This document shows positions 1 to 9,684 of a stretch of 64,000 nucleotides of DNA, piece after piece. The first letter of the stretch is position 1, and each line of letters starts with the position of its first letter. The position numbers and the translations under genes are program-made. A model generated the notes under the pieces. The model saw nothing but the letters and a program-made list of their open reading frames with translations. It made no database searches and had not been told where the DNA came from. The DNA is from Thiomicrospira sp. XS5 (GTDB lineage: Bacteria > Pseudomonadota > Gammaproteobacteria > Thiomicrospirales > Thiomicrospiraceae), in NCBI RefSeq assembly GCF_001507555.1, contig NZ_LQBO01000001.1:1116001-1180000 (forward strand), read 5' to 3'.

Positions 1-456
1 AAGCAACCATTGTTTGACAAGGTCGGAAATGAATTTGCCGACGGTCATTTTATTAAAGCCGAAAGCCTCTTCGATTTTAAAGGTGGAGATGATGGCGAAC
101 GGAATGTGCAGTAAGGACAAAAACCAGAAGGTCGACAATAAGTAACCGACATCGCGCCAGATTGGCGATAACTCCGTCGCGAGCCAGTAATTGTAAATTT
201 CTTGAAACCCGCCGCCGAGCGTCATGAACAATAAGACGGCGGCGTCGAAAAATAAGACGAATCGTGAGAGTTGCAGTTTGGCGCGGCTGTAGTCGGCGGC
301 TTTGTGGTGTGCTTCTTCGGTGACAACACTTTGGAAGTCTTCCGGCACTTGGTTGCGGTGGGTGCCGATGTGAAATTGGTTTTTGATGTTGAGCCACAGC
401 TCGATGACCAGGTTAAGAATCAGGGTGGTTGCAAATAATACGGTAATCCAATTCAT
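1..456 (-). CDS. M48-family (Ste24/CAAX protease 1-like) membrane metallopeptidase, N-terminal part
   Basis: Reading the minus strand from an ATG at 456 gives 152 open codons that run off the left edge of the window, so only the N-terminal membrane domain is present. The product starts MNWITVLFATTLILNLVIEL, has hydrophobic segments near residues 3-20, 70-85 and 115-130, and contains a stretch reading FKIEEAFGFNKMT. That last motif is typical of the N-terminal domain of M48 zinc proteases of the Ste24 type (M48_N), which cleave proteins in or near the inner membrane. The HExxH catalytic motif would lie in the missing part. An AAGG sequence stands upstream of the ATG. It is divergent from orn. 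The family call is recognition from residues; the substrate is unknown. Confidence 0.8.
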   Translation of the reverse strand, partial: MNWITVLFATTLILNLVIELWLNIKNQFHIGTHRNQVPEDFQSVVTEEAHHKAADYSRAKLQLSRFVLFFDAAVLLFMTLGGGFQEIYNYWLATELSPIWRDVGYLLSTFWFLSLLHIPFAIISTFKIEEAFGFNKMTVGKFISDLVKQWLL

Positions 457-606
457 GGAAGCGGTGCCTTGTTTGGTTGTTTGTTCAGCCACGCCGTTCT
501 GTTTGGTCGCCGGAGAGGTGTTGAATTCCGCATTTCCGGCGTTGTGCGCGTTGAGGCTGGCTCGAATAAAGTTTAAACTAGCGCCTATTCTAGTTTAAAA
601 GGTTCA

Positions 607-1170
607 ATGAGTGTAGTGATGAAGTCTGAAAATAATTTGATTTGGATTGATCTGGAGATGACCGGTTTAGACCATAAAACCGATCAGATTATCGAAATTG
701 CCACGGTGGTAACGGATGCCGAATTGAATGTGTTGGGAGAAGGGCCAGTGATTGCGATTCAGACGGAACAGCATTACCTGGACGGAATGGATGAATGGTG
801 TACGACGCACCACGGTAATTCCGGCCTGACCAAGCGCGTGCAGGAAAGCAATATTTCGATGCGCGAATCGGAGTTGCAGACGCTTGAGTTTTTGAAAGAC
901 TTTGTGCCGAAAGGTAAATCGCCGATGTGTGGCAACACCATTTGCCAGGATCGCCGTTTTTTGATTGAACAGATGCCGGAATTGGAAGCGTTTTTCCATT
1001 ACCGAAATCTGGATGTGTCCAGTTTGAAAGAATTGGCCCGACGCTGGGCGCCAAGCGTGTATTCTTCCCACAAGAAAAAAGGCGCACACTTGGCGCTGGA
1101 CGATATTTACGAATCGATTGAAGAATTGAAACACTATCGCCAAAACCTGTTTTTACCGGAGTTTCGTTAA
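607..1170 (+). CDS. orn: Oligoribonuclease
   Basis: This 187-residue protein is the 3'-5' exoribonuclease that degrades 2-5 nt RNA fragments, including pGpG from c-di-GMP turnover, to mononucleotides in the cytoplasm. The N-terminal block [13 protein letters not shown] carries the first two acidic ligands (D15, E17) of the DEDDh exonuclease fold. The later [12 protein letters not shown] and [11 protein letters not shown] stretches carry the remaining acidic and histidine residues. Length matches the family (about 180 residues). AAGG just upstream supports the ATG at 607; a second in-frame ATG at 619 would give a slightly shorter form. A GCGCC-GTTC-GGCGC hairpin follows the stop at 1171-1184 but has no T-run. 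Because the window also encodes an MshE motor with a c-di-GMP-binding domain, pGpG removal is a plausible functional link, though only an inference. Confidence 0.97.
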   Translation: MSVVMKSENNLIWIDLEMTGLDHKTDQIIEIATVVTDAELNVLGEGPVIAIQTEQHYLDGMDEWCTTHHGNSGLTKRVQESNISMRESELQTLEFLKDFVPKGKSPMCGNTICQDRRFLIEQMPELEAFFHYRNLDVSSLKELARRWAPSVYSSHKKKGAHLALDDIYESIEELKHYRQNLFLPEFR

Positions 1171-1229
1171 GCGCCGTTCGGCGCAGCCCATTCCGGTGGT
1201 TTTCAAACCGATTAATTTCAACTTATGGG

Positions 1230-1258
1230 TTTATAAAAGCGCCTAAGTTCGTTATAAT
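1230..1258 (+). promoter_or_regulatory. Probable promoter of the ilvBH operon
   Basis: A perfect -10 TATAAT lies at 1253-1258, with a weak -35 (TTTATA, 1230-1235) at 17-bp spacing. It lies about 125 bp before the ilvB start and immediately before a terminator-like hairpin, which would make that hairpin part of the 5' leader. Assigned by eye only. Confidence 0.45.
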
Positions 1259-1268
1259 CGCCTGCTTA

Positions 1269-1296
1269 CCCTGCGAAACTGCAGGGCTTTGTTTTT
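1269..1296 (+). terminator. Terminator-like hairpin in the ilvB leader (possible attenuator)
   Basis: Six-base arms CCCTGC (1269-1274) and GCAGGG (1281-1286) enclose a GAAACT loop and are followed by CTTTGTTTTT. It has the form of an intrinsic terminator. It stands about 100 bp after the orn stop and 88 bp before the ilvB start. It could end orn transcription, or act as an attenuator if the TATAAT at 1253 is used. I see no leader peptide rich in Ile/Val/Leu codons. Confidence 0.45.
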
Positions 1297-1383
1297 AAAG
1301 TTATTTTTAAACGTCGCAAGGCTGTCGAACCGCTAAAACAACCAGGTTTCGGAGCTTTGCGACCAAAACGGAGGACCGTTGTT

Positions 1384-3087
1384 GTGGAATTAACTGGTGC
1401 CCAGATTCTTGTTCATTATTTGGAAGATGAGGGCGTAGAGCATATTTGGGGGTATCCTGGAGGGGCGGCTTTGCCTATCTATGATGCTCTGGATACGGAC
1501 GCACGTAAAATGAAACACGTGCTGGTCCGTCATGAACAGGCTGCGGTTCACGCAGCGGACGGGTTCGCGCGCTCTACAGGTAAACCAGGGGTCGCTCTTG
1601 TAACATCCGGGCCGGGTGCCACCAATACCGTTACCGGTATTGCGACAGCTTATATGGATTCGATTCCAATGGTTGTCATTACCGGCCAGGTTGCCACCAA
1701 TATGATTGGCCTGGATGCCTTCCAGGAAATCGATACGGTAGGCATTACAAGACCGATCGTCAAACACAACTTCTTGGTCAAGGATGTCAATGACCTCGCG
1801 ATGACGCTCAAAAAAGCGTTTTATATCGCAACGACCGGTAGACCCGGTCCGGTCGTGGTCGACATCCCGAAAGATGTCCAAAATGCCAAAAGCTCTTATG
1901 AATATCCACAAGAAGTCAGTTTGCGCTCCTATGTACCTGTAACGAAAGGCCATAGCGGACAAATTAAAAAAGCCATCGATATGATGCTGAAAGCGAAAAA
2001 ACCGATCATTTACACCGGCGGTGGTGTGGTGCTCGGTGGCGCGTCGGAAGCCTTGACGGAATTGGCACGTACCTTGGGCTTTCCAGTCACCAACACCTTG
2101 ATGGGGTTGGGGGCGTATCCAGCGGAAGACAAGCAGTTTGTCGGCATGCTCGGAATGCATGGCACTTATGAAGCCAATTTGACCATGCATAATTCCGATG
2201 TGATTATTGCCATCGGTGCTCGCTTCGATGACCGTGTCACGGGGAACTTGGAGAAGTTCTGCCCGGATGCTCGCGTCATTCATATCGATATCGACCCGGC
2301 GTCCATTTCCAAAAACGTGGCGGTTGATGTTCCGATTGTCGGTCCGGTCAAACAAGTGCTGTTGGAAATGCTGTCTTTGCTGAATAAAAGCAAAAAAAGC
2401 GTGGACAAGGAAGTTCTGGCAAGTTGGTGGGAGCAGATCGAAGCCTGGCGGGGGACTCAGTGTCTGCGCTATGATCAGATCGGTCATAAAATCAAACCGC
2501 AAGCGGCGATGGAAACCATTTGGGAAGTTACCAAGGGTGATGCGTATGTGACCTCCGATGTGGGACAGCACCAAATGTTTGCCGCGCAATACTATAAGTT
2601 CAATAAGCCGCGTCGCTGGATTAATTCCGGCGGCCTGGGCACGATGGGCTTCGGTTTGCCGGCCGCGATGGGAGTTCAAGCGGCTTTCCCGGATTCGACC
2701 GTTATTTGTGTCACGGGTGAAGGATCGATTCAAATGAATATTCAGGAAATGTCGACCTGCTTGCAATACGGCTTGCCGATCAAGGTGGTGTGTTTGAATA
2801 ACGGCTTCTTGGGAATGGTACGTCAGTGGCAAGAGTTCTTCTATGACCGTCGTTATTCGATGTCGTATATGGACTCTTTGCCGGACTTCGTCAAGCTGGC
2901 CGAAGCCTATGGGCATGTCGGCGTGCGCATTGAAGACCCGAAAACCATGAAACAAGAGCTGGAAGAGGTCTTTTCCGATAAATACAAAGATCGTTTCGTC
3001 TTTATTGACATCGTGACCGATCAGCAGGAGAACGTCTATCCGATGATTCCTGCCGGTGCCGGTCTGGATGAGATGATTTTGGTATAA
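1384..3087 (+). CDS. ilvB: Acetolactate synthase, large (catalytic) subunit
   Basis: This enzyme joins two pyruvates, or pyruvate with 2-oxobutyrate, in the first common step of valine, leucine and isoleucine synthesis. The frame stays open upstream to a TTG at 1357, but GGAGG at 1370-1374 points to the GTG at 1384, giving 567 residues starting [13 protein letters not shown], as in relatives. The N-terminal thiamine diphosphate domain has [15 protein letters not shown] with the catalytic glutamate (E51). A central FAD/dimer domain follows. The C-terminal cofactor domain carries [10 protein letters not shown] and [13 protein letters not shown], which bind the Mg-diphosphate. The regulatory subunit ilvH follows 13 bp later. 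Its closest named relatives are IlvI/IlvB of the IlvIH type. Confidence 0.97.
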   Translation: MELTGAQILVHYLEDEGVEHIWGYPGGAALPIYDALDTDARKMKHVLVRHEQAAVHAADGFARSTGKPGVALVTSGPGATNTVTGIATAYMDSIPMVVITGQVATNMIGLDAFQEIDTVGITRPIVKHNFLVKDVNDLAMTLKKAFYIATTGRPGPVVVDIPKDVQNAKSSYEYPQEVSLRSYVPVTKGHSGQIKKAIDMMLKAKKPIIYTGGGVVLGGASEALTELARTLGFPVTNTLMGLGAYPAEDKQFVGMLGMHGTYEANLTMHNSDVIIAIGARFDDRVTGNLEKFCPDARVIHIDIDPASISKNVAVDVPIVGPVKQVLLEMLSLLNKSKKSVDKEVLASWWEQIEAWRGTQCLRYDQIGHKIKPQAAMETIWEVTKGDAYVTSDVGQHQMFAAQYYKFNKPRRWINSGGLGTMGFGLPAAMGVQAAFPDSTVICVTGEGSIQMNIQEMSTCLQYGLPIKVVCLNNGFLGMVRQWQEFFYDRRYSMSYMDSLPDFVKLAEAYGHVGVRIEDPKTMKQELEEVFSDKYKDRFVFIDIVTDQQENVYPMIPAGAGLDEMILV

Positions 3088-3100
3088 GGGGGAGAGACGA

Positions 3101-3592
3101 ATGAAACATATTATTTCAATGTTGATTGAAAACGAATCCGGCGCTCTGTCTCGTGTGGCGGGTTTGTTTTCCGCTCGCGGTTACAATATTCACGCTTTGA
3201 CGGTGGCACCGACCGATGACGAGACGATGTCGCGTTTGACGTTGGTCACCAGTGGCGATGATCAGCAAATCGAGCAGATCGTTAAGCACTTGAACCGTTT
3301 GATTGATGTGATTAAGGTGGTGGACATTACCGAAGGTCAGCACATTGAACGAGAGTTGATGTTGCTGAAGCTGAAGGCTGTCGGCGGCATGCGCGAAGAA
3401 ATCAAACGCTTGTGCGATATTTTCCGCGGGACCATTGTCGATGTCACCACCAATATCTACACCATTCAGTTGGTGGGCGAAACGCAGAAACTTGATGCTT
3501 TTATCGATGCCATTGATGAAGGCTTGATTGTCGAGATCGTGCGTTCCGGCGCGGTCGGCTTGATGCGTGGTGAAAAATCACTTCACCTGTAA
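3101..3592 (+). CDS. ilvH: Acetolactate synthase, small (regulatory) subunit
   Basis: This is the 163-residue valine-sensing subunit that binds and activates the large subunit. The N-terminal ACT domain reads MKHIISMLIENESGALSRVA and continues to about residue 75. A C-terminal small-subunit domain follows, ending near GAVGLMRGEKSLHL. Length equals that of E. coli IlvH. A GGGGGAGAG ribosome-binding site precedes the ATG, and the gene starts 13 bp after ilvB, so the two are co-translated. A large palindromic repeat lies just after it, separating it from ilvC. Confidence 0.96.
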   Translation: MKHIISMLIENESGALSRVAGLFSARGYNIHALTVAPTDDETMSRLTLVTSGDDQQIEQIVKHLNRLIDVIKVVDITEGQHIERELMLLKLKAVGGMREEIKRLCDIFRGTIVDVTTNIYTIQLVGETQKLDAFIDAIDEGLIVEIVRSGAVGLMRGEKSLHL

Positions 3593-3622
3593 CGTGATCC
3601 GAATTAGACAATAAGATTTATT

Positions 3623-3786
3623 GAGACCTTTGTATGTGAGCTAGGGCGTGAGGTAAAAAAGAGGGAAAATGCGCAGATTCAAGGCAAAAAAACGCCGGTA
3701 ATAGCCCAGCTATTGCCGAGTTTTTAACGCCGAATCCGTGTATTTTAACCTTTTTTAGCCGTGTCATTGACTCGTGCGAAGGTCTC
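3623..3786. repeat. 164-bp imperfect inverted repeat (MITE-like element) between ilvH and ilvC
   Basis: The element begins GAGACCTT and ends AAGGTCTC, so its termini are inverted copies. The arms pair along nearly their whole length: GGTAATAGC (3697-3705) faces GCTATTGCC (3709-3717) around a CCA centre, and the GGTAAAAAAG / CAGATTC segments of the left arm face GAATCCG / CTTTTTTAGCC in the right arm. It encodes nothing convincing. In RNA it would form an approximately 80-bp hairpin. The form fits a non-autonomous miniature element or a large intergenic palindrome; I see no clear target duplication beyond TT on both sides. Confidence 0.75.
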
Positions 3787-3811
3787 TTCATTATGATTAA
3801 CTTACTTTTAA

Positions 3812-4837
<1,026 letters not shown>

Positions 4838-4884
4838 ATTGGCCGTTTGAAGCGCCTGAAAAGGCACTTCTGAATTGGTGATTG

Positions 4885-4911
4885 AAAAACCTGCCTTGTG
4901 CAGGTTTTTTT
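4885..4911 (+). terminator. Intrinsic terminator after ilvC
   Basis: AAAAACCTGC (4885-4894), loop CTTGT and GCAGGTTTTTTT (4900-4911) form a compact hairpin with a T-run, 48 bp after the ilvC stop. Confidence 0.85.
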
Positions 4912-5204
4912 ATGTCTGGCTGTCAGAATTCACCAGGCCTGGTTAAAATGGAATTTAAGCATTTGTGCATCGTATTTTTACGGATTAAAATACCTTGTAA
5001 GAAATGATTGTATTTTTGGCGGATCGGGTTGGTATGAATGGGTTGATTTCGGTGTTTCCGTGGAATAAAAAACAACGGAATGACGGTTAAGTTGTTATCA
5101 TATATACAAATCTTTAAATATCGGTTCTTCGCTAGAATGTATGTCGTATGGCATCGATAAAATAAATAATTGAACGAACCGTTAAGTGTGGTTATCAAAA
5201 CTCT
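4912..5204. other. Non-coding gap between ilvC and the MSHA-like locus
   Basis: This AT-rich stretch presumably holds the promoter of the pilus locus. TAGAAT at 5133-5138 could be a -10, but I find no convincing -35. One CCAGGCCTGG decamer lies at 4933-4942. The minus-strand reading frame here has no recognisable protein character. Confidence 0.4.
4933..4942. repeat. CCAGGCCTGG decamer palindrome (intergenic)
   Basis: Exact copy of the window-wide decamer, in the non-coding gap after the ilvC terminator, with GTCAGAATTCA directly before it. Confidence 0.8.
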
Positions 5205-6563
5205 ATGTATTGCTCCTTCTTTGGTCTGAAGAAACTTCCCTTTAAAATTTCACCGGACCTGACTTTCTTTTACAAACAGGCCGCGCGTGAAGAAATTACG
5301 CAAGCCTTGTTGTTTTCCATTGAGCGTGGCGATGGCATTATTACCGTGACGGGCGAAGTCGGTGTGGGCAAAACCACCTTGCTGCGCTTGTTGTCGGAAA
5401 CCTTGCCGGACCATTACATTCAGGTCTATATTTCCTCTCCGAACCTGTCGGGGGAAGCGCTGCTGAAATTCATTTGTTCAGAGTTGGCCATTCCGGTCGA
5501 TCCGGCTGATGGCAAAGCGGATTTGATGAATCGTTTAAACGGTTTTTTGATTGAAGAATACCGTCAAAATCGGCGGGTAGTTATGTTGGTGGACGAGGCG
5601 CAATCCATGATGCTGGATACGCTGGAAGAAGTGCGTTTGTTGGGCAACCTGGAAACCGGAGACGACAAGCTGTTGCAAATGGTGTTGTTTGGACAGCCGG
5701 AACTGGATGTGACGTTGCAAGACCCGCGTGTTCGACCGTTTAAAGACCGCATTGCCAATCACTTTATGATTCAGTCGTTAAACAATGAAGAAGTGATGCA
5801 CTATTTAAATTACCGAATGCGAGTTGCAGGCTATATGCAGTCCGACTTGTTTTCATTGAAAATTGCGAAACGGATACGAGAGCAGACCGGTGGTTTGCCT
5901 CGCTCCATTAACCTGCTGGCCGATAAATTATTGATGGTGGCTTTTTCAAAAGGCGATGCTCATCTAAAAGTCTCACACTTCAAGGAACTCGTTACCGGCT
6001 CGCCGACTAAACACGCTCGACTTCCCTGGGTTCTGGCCGCTTCATTGGCCGTAATGGCGGTGGTTTTGGCATGGACGAAGCTGGTTCCGGGGGAGAATGA
6101 GACTCCATTGGTTGCGGCAAAAACCTCTTGGTGGCAGGCTTCTCAGCACCTGTCGGAAACCGCCGCACACCTAGGGGTCAGCACTCAACGCCTGGTTCAA
6201 TTAACCGATATGGACCGTCAGGCCCGGCATTTTTTGCGTTCTCAGGTGGCGAATAAGCCGTTAATTTTAATCAATGCCATGCCCTTGCAGCGTTTTGATG
6301 ATGTGTACTCAAGCGTCTTGAACGGGCTGGACAAAGTGAATCGAGCCAATTTATTTGCGGTCATCGACCCGAAAAGCGACCCGTCAGATGTTCAATTTCG
6401 CCTACTTTATGATCCGAGGGCGGAAGACGGTACGGCTTTGCAAAGTAAACAAACCGATTTACAAACGCTGTCGGGCGGGAGCTCACGGGTTGTGTCGGTT
6501 TCGAATGTGGAAGACATGATCGCGCGGTCGCCCAAGCCACAGCGCCTATCCGCTGGGTCCTAG
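5205..6563 (+). CDS. mshM: MshM/ExeA-like AAA ATPase with C-terminal membrane extension
   Basis: The N-terminal 260 residues are an ExeA/GspA/MshM-type ATPase. It starts MYCSFFGLKKLPFKISPD, has Walker A GEVGVGKT at 50-57 and Walker B VVMLVDEAQ near 124-132. Such ATPases help place secretins or pili in the envelope, using a peptidoglycan- or membrane-linked tail. One membrane segment (LPWVLAASLAVMAVVLAWTK) follows near residues 272-292, and then about 160 residues of unrecognised, probably periplasmic sequence; many MshM proteins are shorter. It is the first gene of the locus, 28 bp before mshL. The start is the ATG at 5205, with no strong ribosome-binding site visible. The family is clear, the exact symbol inferred from context. 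Confidence 0.82.
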   Translation: MYCSFFGLKKLPFKISPDLTFFYKQAAREEITQALLFSIERGDGIITVTGEVGVGKTTLLRLLSETLPDHYIQVYISSPNLSGEALLKFICSELAIPVDPADGKADLMNRLNGFLIEEYRQNRRVVMLVDEAQSMMLDTLEEVRLLGNLETGDDKLLQMVLFGQPELDVTLQDPRVRPFKDRIANHFMIQSLNNEEVMHYLNYRMRVAGYMQSDLFSLKIAKRIREQTGGLPRSINLLADKLLMVAFSKGDAHLKVSHFKELVTGSPTKHARLPWVLAASLAVMAVVLAWTKLVPGENETPLVAAKTSWWQASQHLSETAAHLGVSTQRLVQLTDMDRQARHFLRSQVANKPLILINAMPLQRFDDVYSSVLNGLDKVNRANLFAVIDPKSDPSDVQFRLLYDPRAEDGTALQSKQTDLQTLSGGSSRVVSVSNVEDMIARSPKPQRLSAGS

Positions 6564-6591
6564 GCAAAGTGAAAAGGTATCAAAAACAATC

Positions 6592-8343
6592 ATGAAAAAA
6601 TTAGCGTTAATTCTCCCAGGCCTGCTTTGGGTCCTGACCGGGTGCAGTACTTCAGATGATGTGAAACGGGAACCGTTGGCACCGCCGGTTTCGGATAAGT
6701 TTAATCTGGAGGGCCATCTGAAGCCGGAAGACGACTTGAATAAAACCGTGGCGAAGCCGGCGGCGATTCCCGAGTTGGTGACGGATGATCCGATTAATTT
6801 GGATCCGCGAGAGCAGAAAACCATCAAGCGCTACAGTGTGTCCGCCATTAACGTGCCGGTATCGGATTTGTTGTTCAATTTAGCGAAAAACGCCGATAAA
6901 CAACTGGATCTCTCATCCGCGGTACAGGGCCGGGTCACCATTAATGCCATCAATCAGCCGCTGGATCGTATTCTTCAACGTGTGACGGCGCAAATCGATG
7001 CGTTGTACGAGCTGCAAGGCGACACCATTGTGATTTCACCGGATAAGCCGTTTTGGAAAAGCTATGAAGTCGATTATGTCAACGTCGCCAAAAATATCAA
7101 CGACACGACGGTTATGAAAATGTCGGTCGGGAATGTGGCGCAGGGTGTGAGCTTGAATAACGGTAATCAGAGCAGTCGTTTTAAATTAGATACAAAAGCA
7201 GAAAACAACTTTTGGAAAACACTGGAAGAAAATGTTTCCGCGATTGCCATGTTAGAAGTGAAGCCGGTTAAAACCGTTTCCCATAAACGGACTTACGATG
7301 GTGACCGTCAGTCGGATCGACAAAATATGGGCGATGAATACTGGGAGGGAACTTATTTACAAGGCAGCAGCACTCAAGCGTTGGAGACGGTAACGTCGAC
7401 CACCTCGGAAAAAGTGCAAAACGTGGCGGTGAACAAAGAAGCCGGATTGTTAACCGTGTTCACCAGCGGTCGACAACATAAAGAAATCGAAGCCTATTTG
7501 GAAAACACCTTGCACCGCACCAATAAACAAGTGCTGATTGAAGCGACCGTGGTGGAAGTTGAGTTAAATGACCAGTATCAGGCCGGTGTGGATTGGAGTG
7601 CGGTGACGTCCAATTCGTCCGGTTCCAGTGCCATTACGCAAAGCATGCTGGGCAGTAACTTATCCAGCGATCCGAACTTTTCCATTAATTTGACGTCCTT
7701 GGGCACCTGGGATTTTTCGTTGGGCATTAAGTTGCTGCAGAAGTTTGGCGACACCAAAGTCTTGTCCAGCCCGAAAATCATGGCGATGAACAACCAGGCG
7801 GCGTTGTTGAAAGTGGTGAAAAATGAAGTTTACTTCACCGTCGACGTGAATCGGGAATCCGCCACGTCGGTGAGCGCGGGAGTCACGACTTACGAAACCA
7901 TGGTGCACTCGGTACCGGTCGGATTCATGATGCATGTGACCCCTTTTATCACGGACAGCGGCGAGGTTTCCCTGAATATTCGACCCACTTTGTCGCGTAT
8001 TGTCAGCTATGTGGATGACCCAAATCCAGAATTGGCGAAAGAAGACATCGTCAGTCGGGTGCCGGTGATTCAAGAACGGGAAATGGATTCGGTGTTGCGT
8101 TTGCGCGATAAGCAGACAGCAATTATTGGCGGTTTGATTCAAGATACCCACAGTAACCAGCGTGAAGGTGTGCCGGGCTTGGTCGACATTCCCTGGGTGG
8201 GCGACTTATTTTCTTATCGGGATGACACCGTTCAAAAGTCGGAGCTGATTATTTTTATCCGTCCGATCATTATTAATAACCCGGATATCGAACACGGTGA
8301 TTTGAAAGCCATGAAACCGTTACTGCAAACGACGAGCAATTAA
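6592..8343 (+). CDS. mshL: MSHA-type pilus secretin lipoprotein
   Basis: A 583-residue outer-membrane secretin that would form the exit ring for the pilus. The N-terminus MKKLALILPGLLWVLTGCS is a lipoprotein signal with the modified cysteine at C18. A secretin N-domain follows (SAINVPVSDLLFNLAKNADKQ, near 85-110). The C-terminal beta-barrel domain has the usual signatures VLIEATVVEVELNDQYQAGVDW, VLSSPKIMAMNNQAA and RDKQTAIIGGLIQDT. It sits directly between the MshM-like ATPase and mshN, and its stop is followed immediately by the mshN ATG. A copy of the decamer repeat with one end substitution (CCAGGCCTGC, 6616-6625) lies in the signal-peptide region. Confidence 0.9.
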   Translation: MKKLALILPGLLWVLTGCSTSDDVKREPLAPPVSDKFNLEGHLKPEDDLNKTVAKPAAIPELVTDDPINLDPREQKTIKRYSVSAINVPVSDLLFNLAKNADKQLDLSSAVQGRVTINAINQPLDRILQRVTAQIDALYELQGDTIVISPDKPFWKSYEVDYVNVAKNINDTTVMKMSVGNVAQGVSLNNGNQSSRFKLDTKAENNFWKTLEENVSAIAMLEVKPVKTVSHKRTYDGDRQSDRQNMGDEYWEGTYLQGSSTQALETVTSTTSEKVQNVAVNKEAGLLTVFTSGRQHKEIEAYLENTLHRTNKQVLIEATVVEVELNDQYQAGVDWSAVTSNSSGSSAITQSMLGSNLSSDPNFSINLTSLGTWDFSLGIKLLQKFGDTKVLSSPKIMAMNNQAALLKVVKNEVYFTVDVNRESATSVSAGVTTYETMVHSVPVGFMMHVTPFITDSGEVSLNIRPTLSRIVSYVDDPNPELAKEDIVSRVPVIQEREMDSVLRLRDKQTAIIGGLIQDTHSNQREGVPGLVDIPWVGDLFSYRDDTVQKSELIIFIRPIIINNPDIEHGDLKAMKPLLQTTSN

Positions 8344-9672
8344 ATGAGTGTGTTGCTTGATGCTCTGAGAAAAGCCGCGGCTGAAAAACAGGCGGCCGGA
8401 AATGATTCCCCAAAAACGGCCAGGCCTGGTGGAAACAGTGGTAAGGTTGGCGACAGTCATCTCCGTGCTCAGACAACTACGTCAGGACGACCAGAGAGTT
8501 CCCAGGCAGATCAAACGGCGGGTTCCGAGCTGGAGAGACGCGACCGGGCGTCGACAGAAGCGTCGCCATTGAAAACGGGAGAACTCGACTGGAGTTTGTC
8601 GCAAATTCCGGGCTATCAGCCCCGTTCCGTGCCGGAAGCTGCAGAGCGTAATCGGGCACAAGAAGTGCTGCAAGCCATGCAACCGGTGCAAAAAACGGCG
8701 AGGTATTCGTTCCGTTGGCTTGGCCTGGGCGCTTTGGCGATGTTTGTTCTGGCTGGGATCGGGTACTATGGCTGGGCCTATTTTCAGATGCAAACTCAAG
8801 CTGTTGCTTATGAGTTGGCGGCCTACCAAACAGTCCAACCGGTTGCGTCAACAGCGCCTAAGCCGGAATCGGCGGTGCCCACGCAAAAGTCAAAACCCGC
8901 TGAGACGACGCGAGCGACTTCTGTTTCCACTGTACCTGTATCGGTCGGGGAGGGTTCGATACCAAAACGATCGCAAGCGGCTTCGAAACAAGTCTCTCAG
9001 CCAGCTTCTGAAAAAAAACCGACAGCGCCGTCGGCTCCTTCCTCTCTATCCAAAGAACATTTAAAAATAGTGGCCGTGACCGAACCGACGGATGCCGAAA
9101 AAGGCTATCAAGCTTACCAGGCGGGGCACTTGAATCAAGCACGGCGTTTCTATAACTTGGCTTATCAACAGAATGGCGAAAACATCGCGGCTTTGTTCGG
9201 GCTTGCTGCGATAGCGGTCAAACAGGGCCAAAAGTTGGATGCTTTGCAATATTACCAGCGTATTCTCGAGATCGACCCGCAAAATCAACGGGCGAAAGAT
9301 GCCGAGTTGATGCTCGGCAGTCAGATCAAAGACGGCGCCAAAACCACGGGTACATTGGCTAAACGGGCACGTGATTTCCCAGATAATGCCGCGCTTCAAG
9401 CGGCTTTGGGGCATCAGTTGGCAAAGAAAAACGATTGGGTTGGTGCTCAGAAGCAATATTTTAAAGCCTACCAATTGGCGCCTGACCGGGGCGACTACGC
9501 TTTAAATCTGGCGGTGAGTCTCGATACGCTGGGTGAATATGCCTTGGCCAAACAGTATTACGAACGCGTCTTGCAAGGGCCGACCACTGGCTTGTCGCTG
9601 AAACGAAAAGAGCAGGTTCGCCAGCGAGTGGCGGCTTTGCAGGCCTTTTTGAATCGGGAGACCAAATCGTGA
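8344..9672 (+). CDS. mshN: MshN-like TPR protein of the MSHA pilus
   Basis: A 442-residue inner-membrane protein. A disordered, polar N-terminus precedes one membrane segment at about 123-145 (LGALAMFVLAGIGYYGWAYF). A Pro/Ala/Ser/Thr-rich linker follows, then tetratricopeptide repeats from about 255 to 430 (for example GYQAYQAGHLNQARRFYNLA and ALQYYQRILEIDPQNQRAK). This architecture matches MshN. Its ATG starts one base after the mshL stop. A CCAGGCCTGG decamer is embedded at 8420-8429, encoding part of ARPGG in the low-complexity N-terminus. The exact role of MshN in assembly is not settled. Confidence 0.82.
   Translation: MSVLLDALRKAAAEKQAAGNDSPKTARPGGNSGKVGDSHLRAQTTTSGRPESSQADQTAGSELERRDRASTEASPLKTGELDWSLSQIPGYQPRSVPEAAERNRAQEVLQAMQPVQKTARYSFRWLGLGALAMFVLAGIGYYGWAYFQMQTQAVAYELAAYQTVQPVASTAPKPESAVPTQKSKPAETTRATSVSTVPVSVGEGSIPKRSQAASKQVSQPASEKKPTAPSAPSSLSKEHLKIVAVTEPTDAEKGYQAYQAGHLNQARRFYNLAYQQNGENIAALFGLAAIAVKQGQKLDALQYYQRILEIDPQNQRAKDAELMLGSQIKDGAKTTGTLAKRARDFPDNAALQAALGHQLAKKNDWVGAQKQYFKAYQLAPDRGDYALNLAVSLDTLGEYALAKQYYERVLQGPTTGLSLKRKEQVRQRVAALQAFLNRETKS
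8420..8429. repeat. CCAGGCCTGG decamer palindrome (in mshN)
   Basis: Exact copy inside the coding sequence, read as part of ARPGG. Confidence 0.75.
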
Positions 9673-9684
9673 TGAGAGGCGGGT

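Noticed and set aside
1390-2955. Long open frame of 521 codons antisense to ilvB
   Set aside because: It is the shadow of ilvB: codon bias leaves the antisense frame open, and the translation has no protein-like hydrophobic pattern or known motif.
4923-5198. Minus-strand frame of 91 codons between ilvC and the pilus locus
   Set aside because: AT-rich, no recognisable domains, no ribosome-binding site; more likely the promoter region of the pilus locus.
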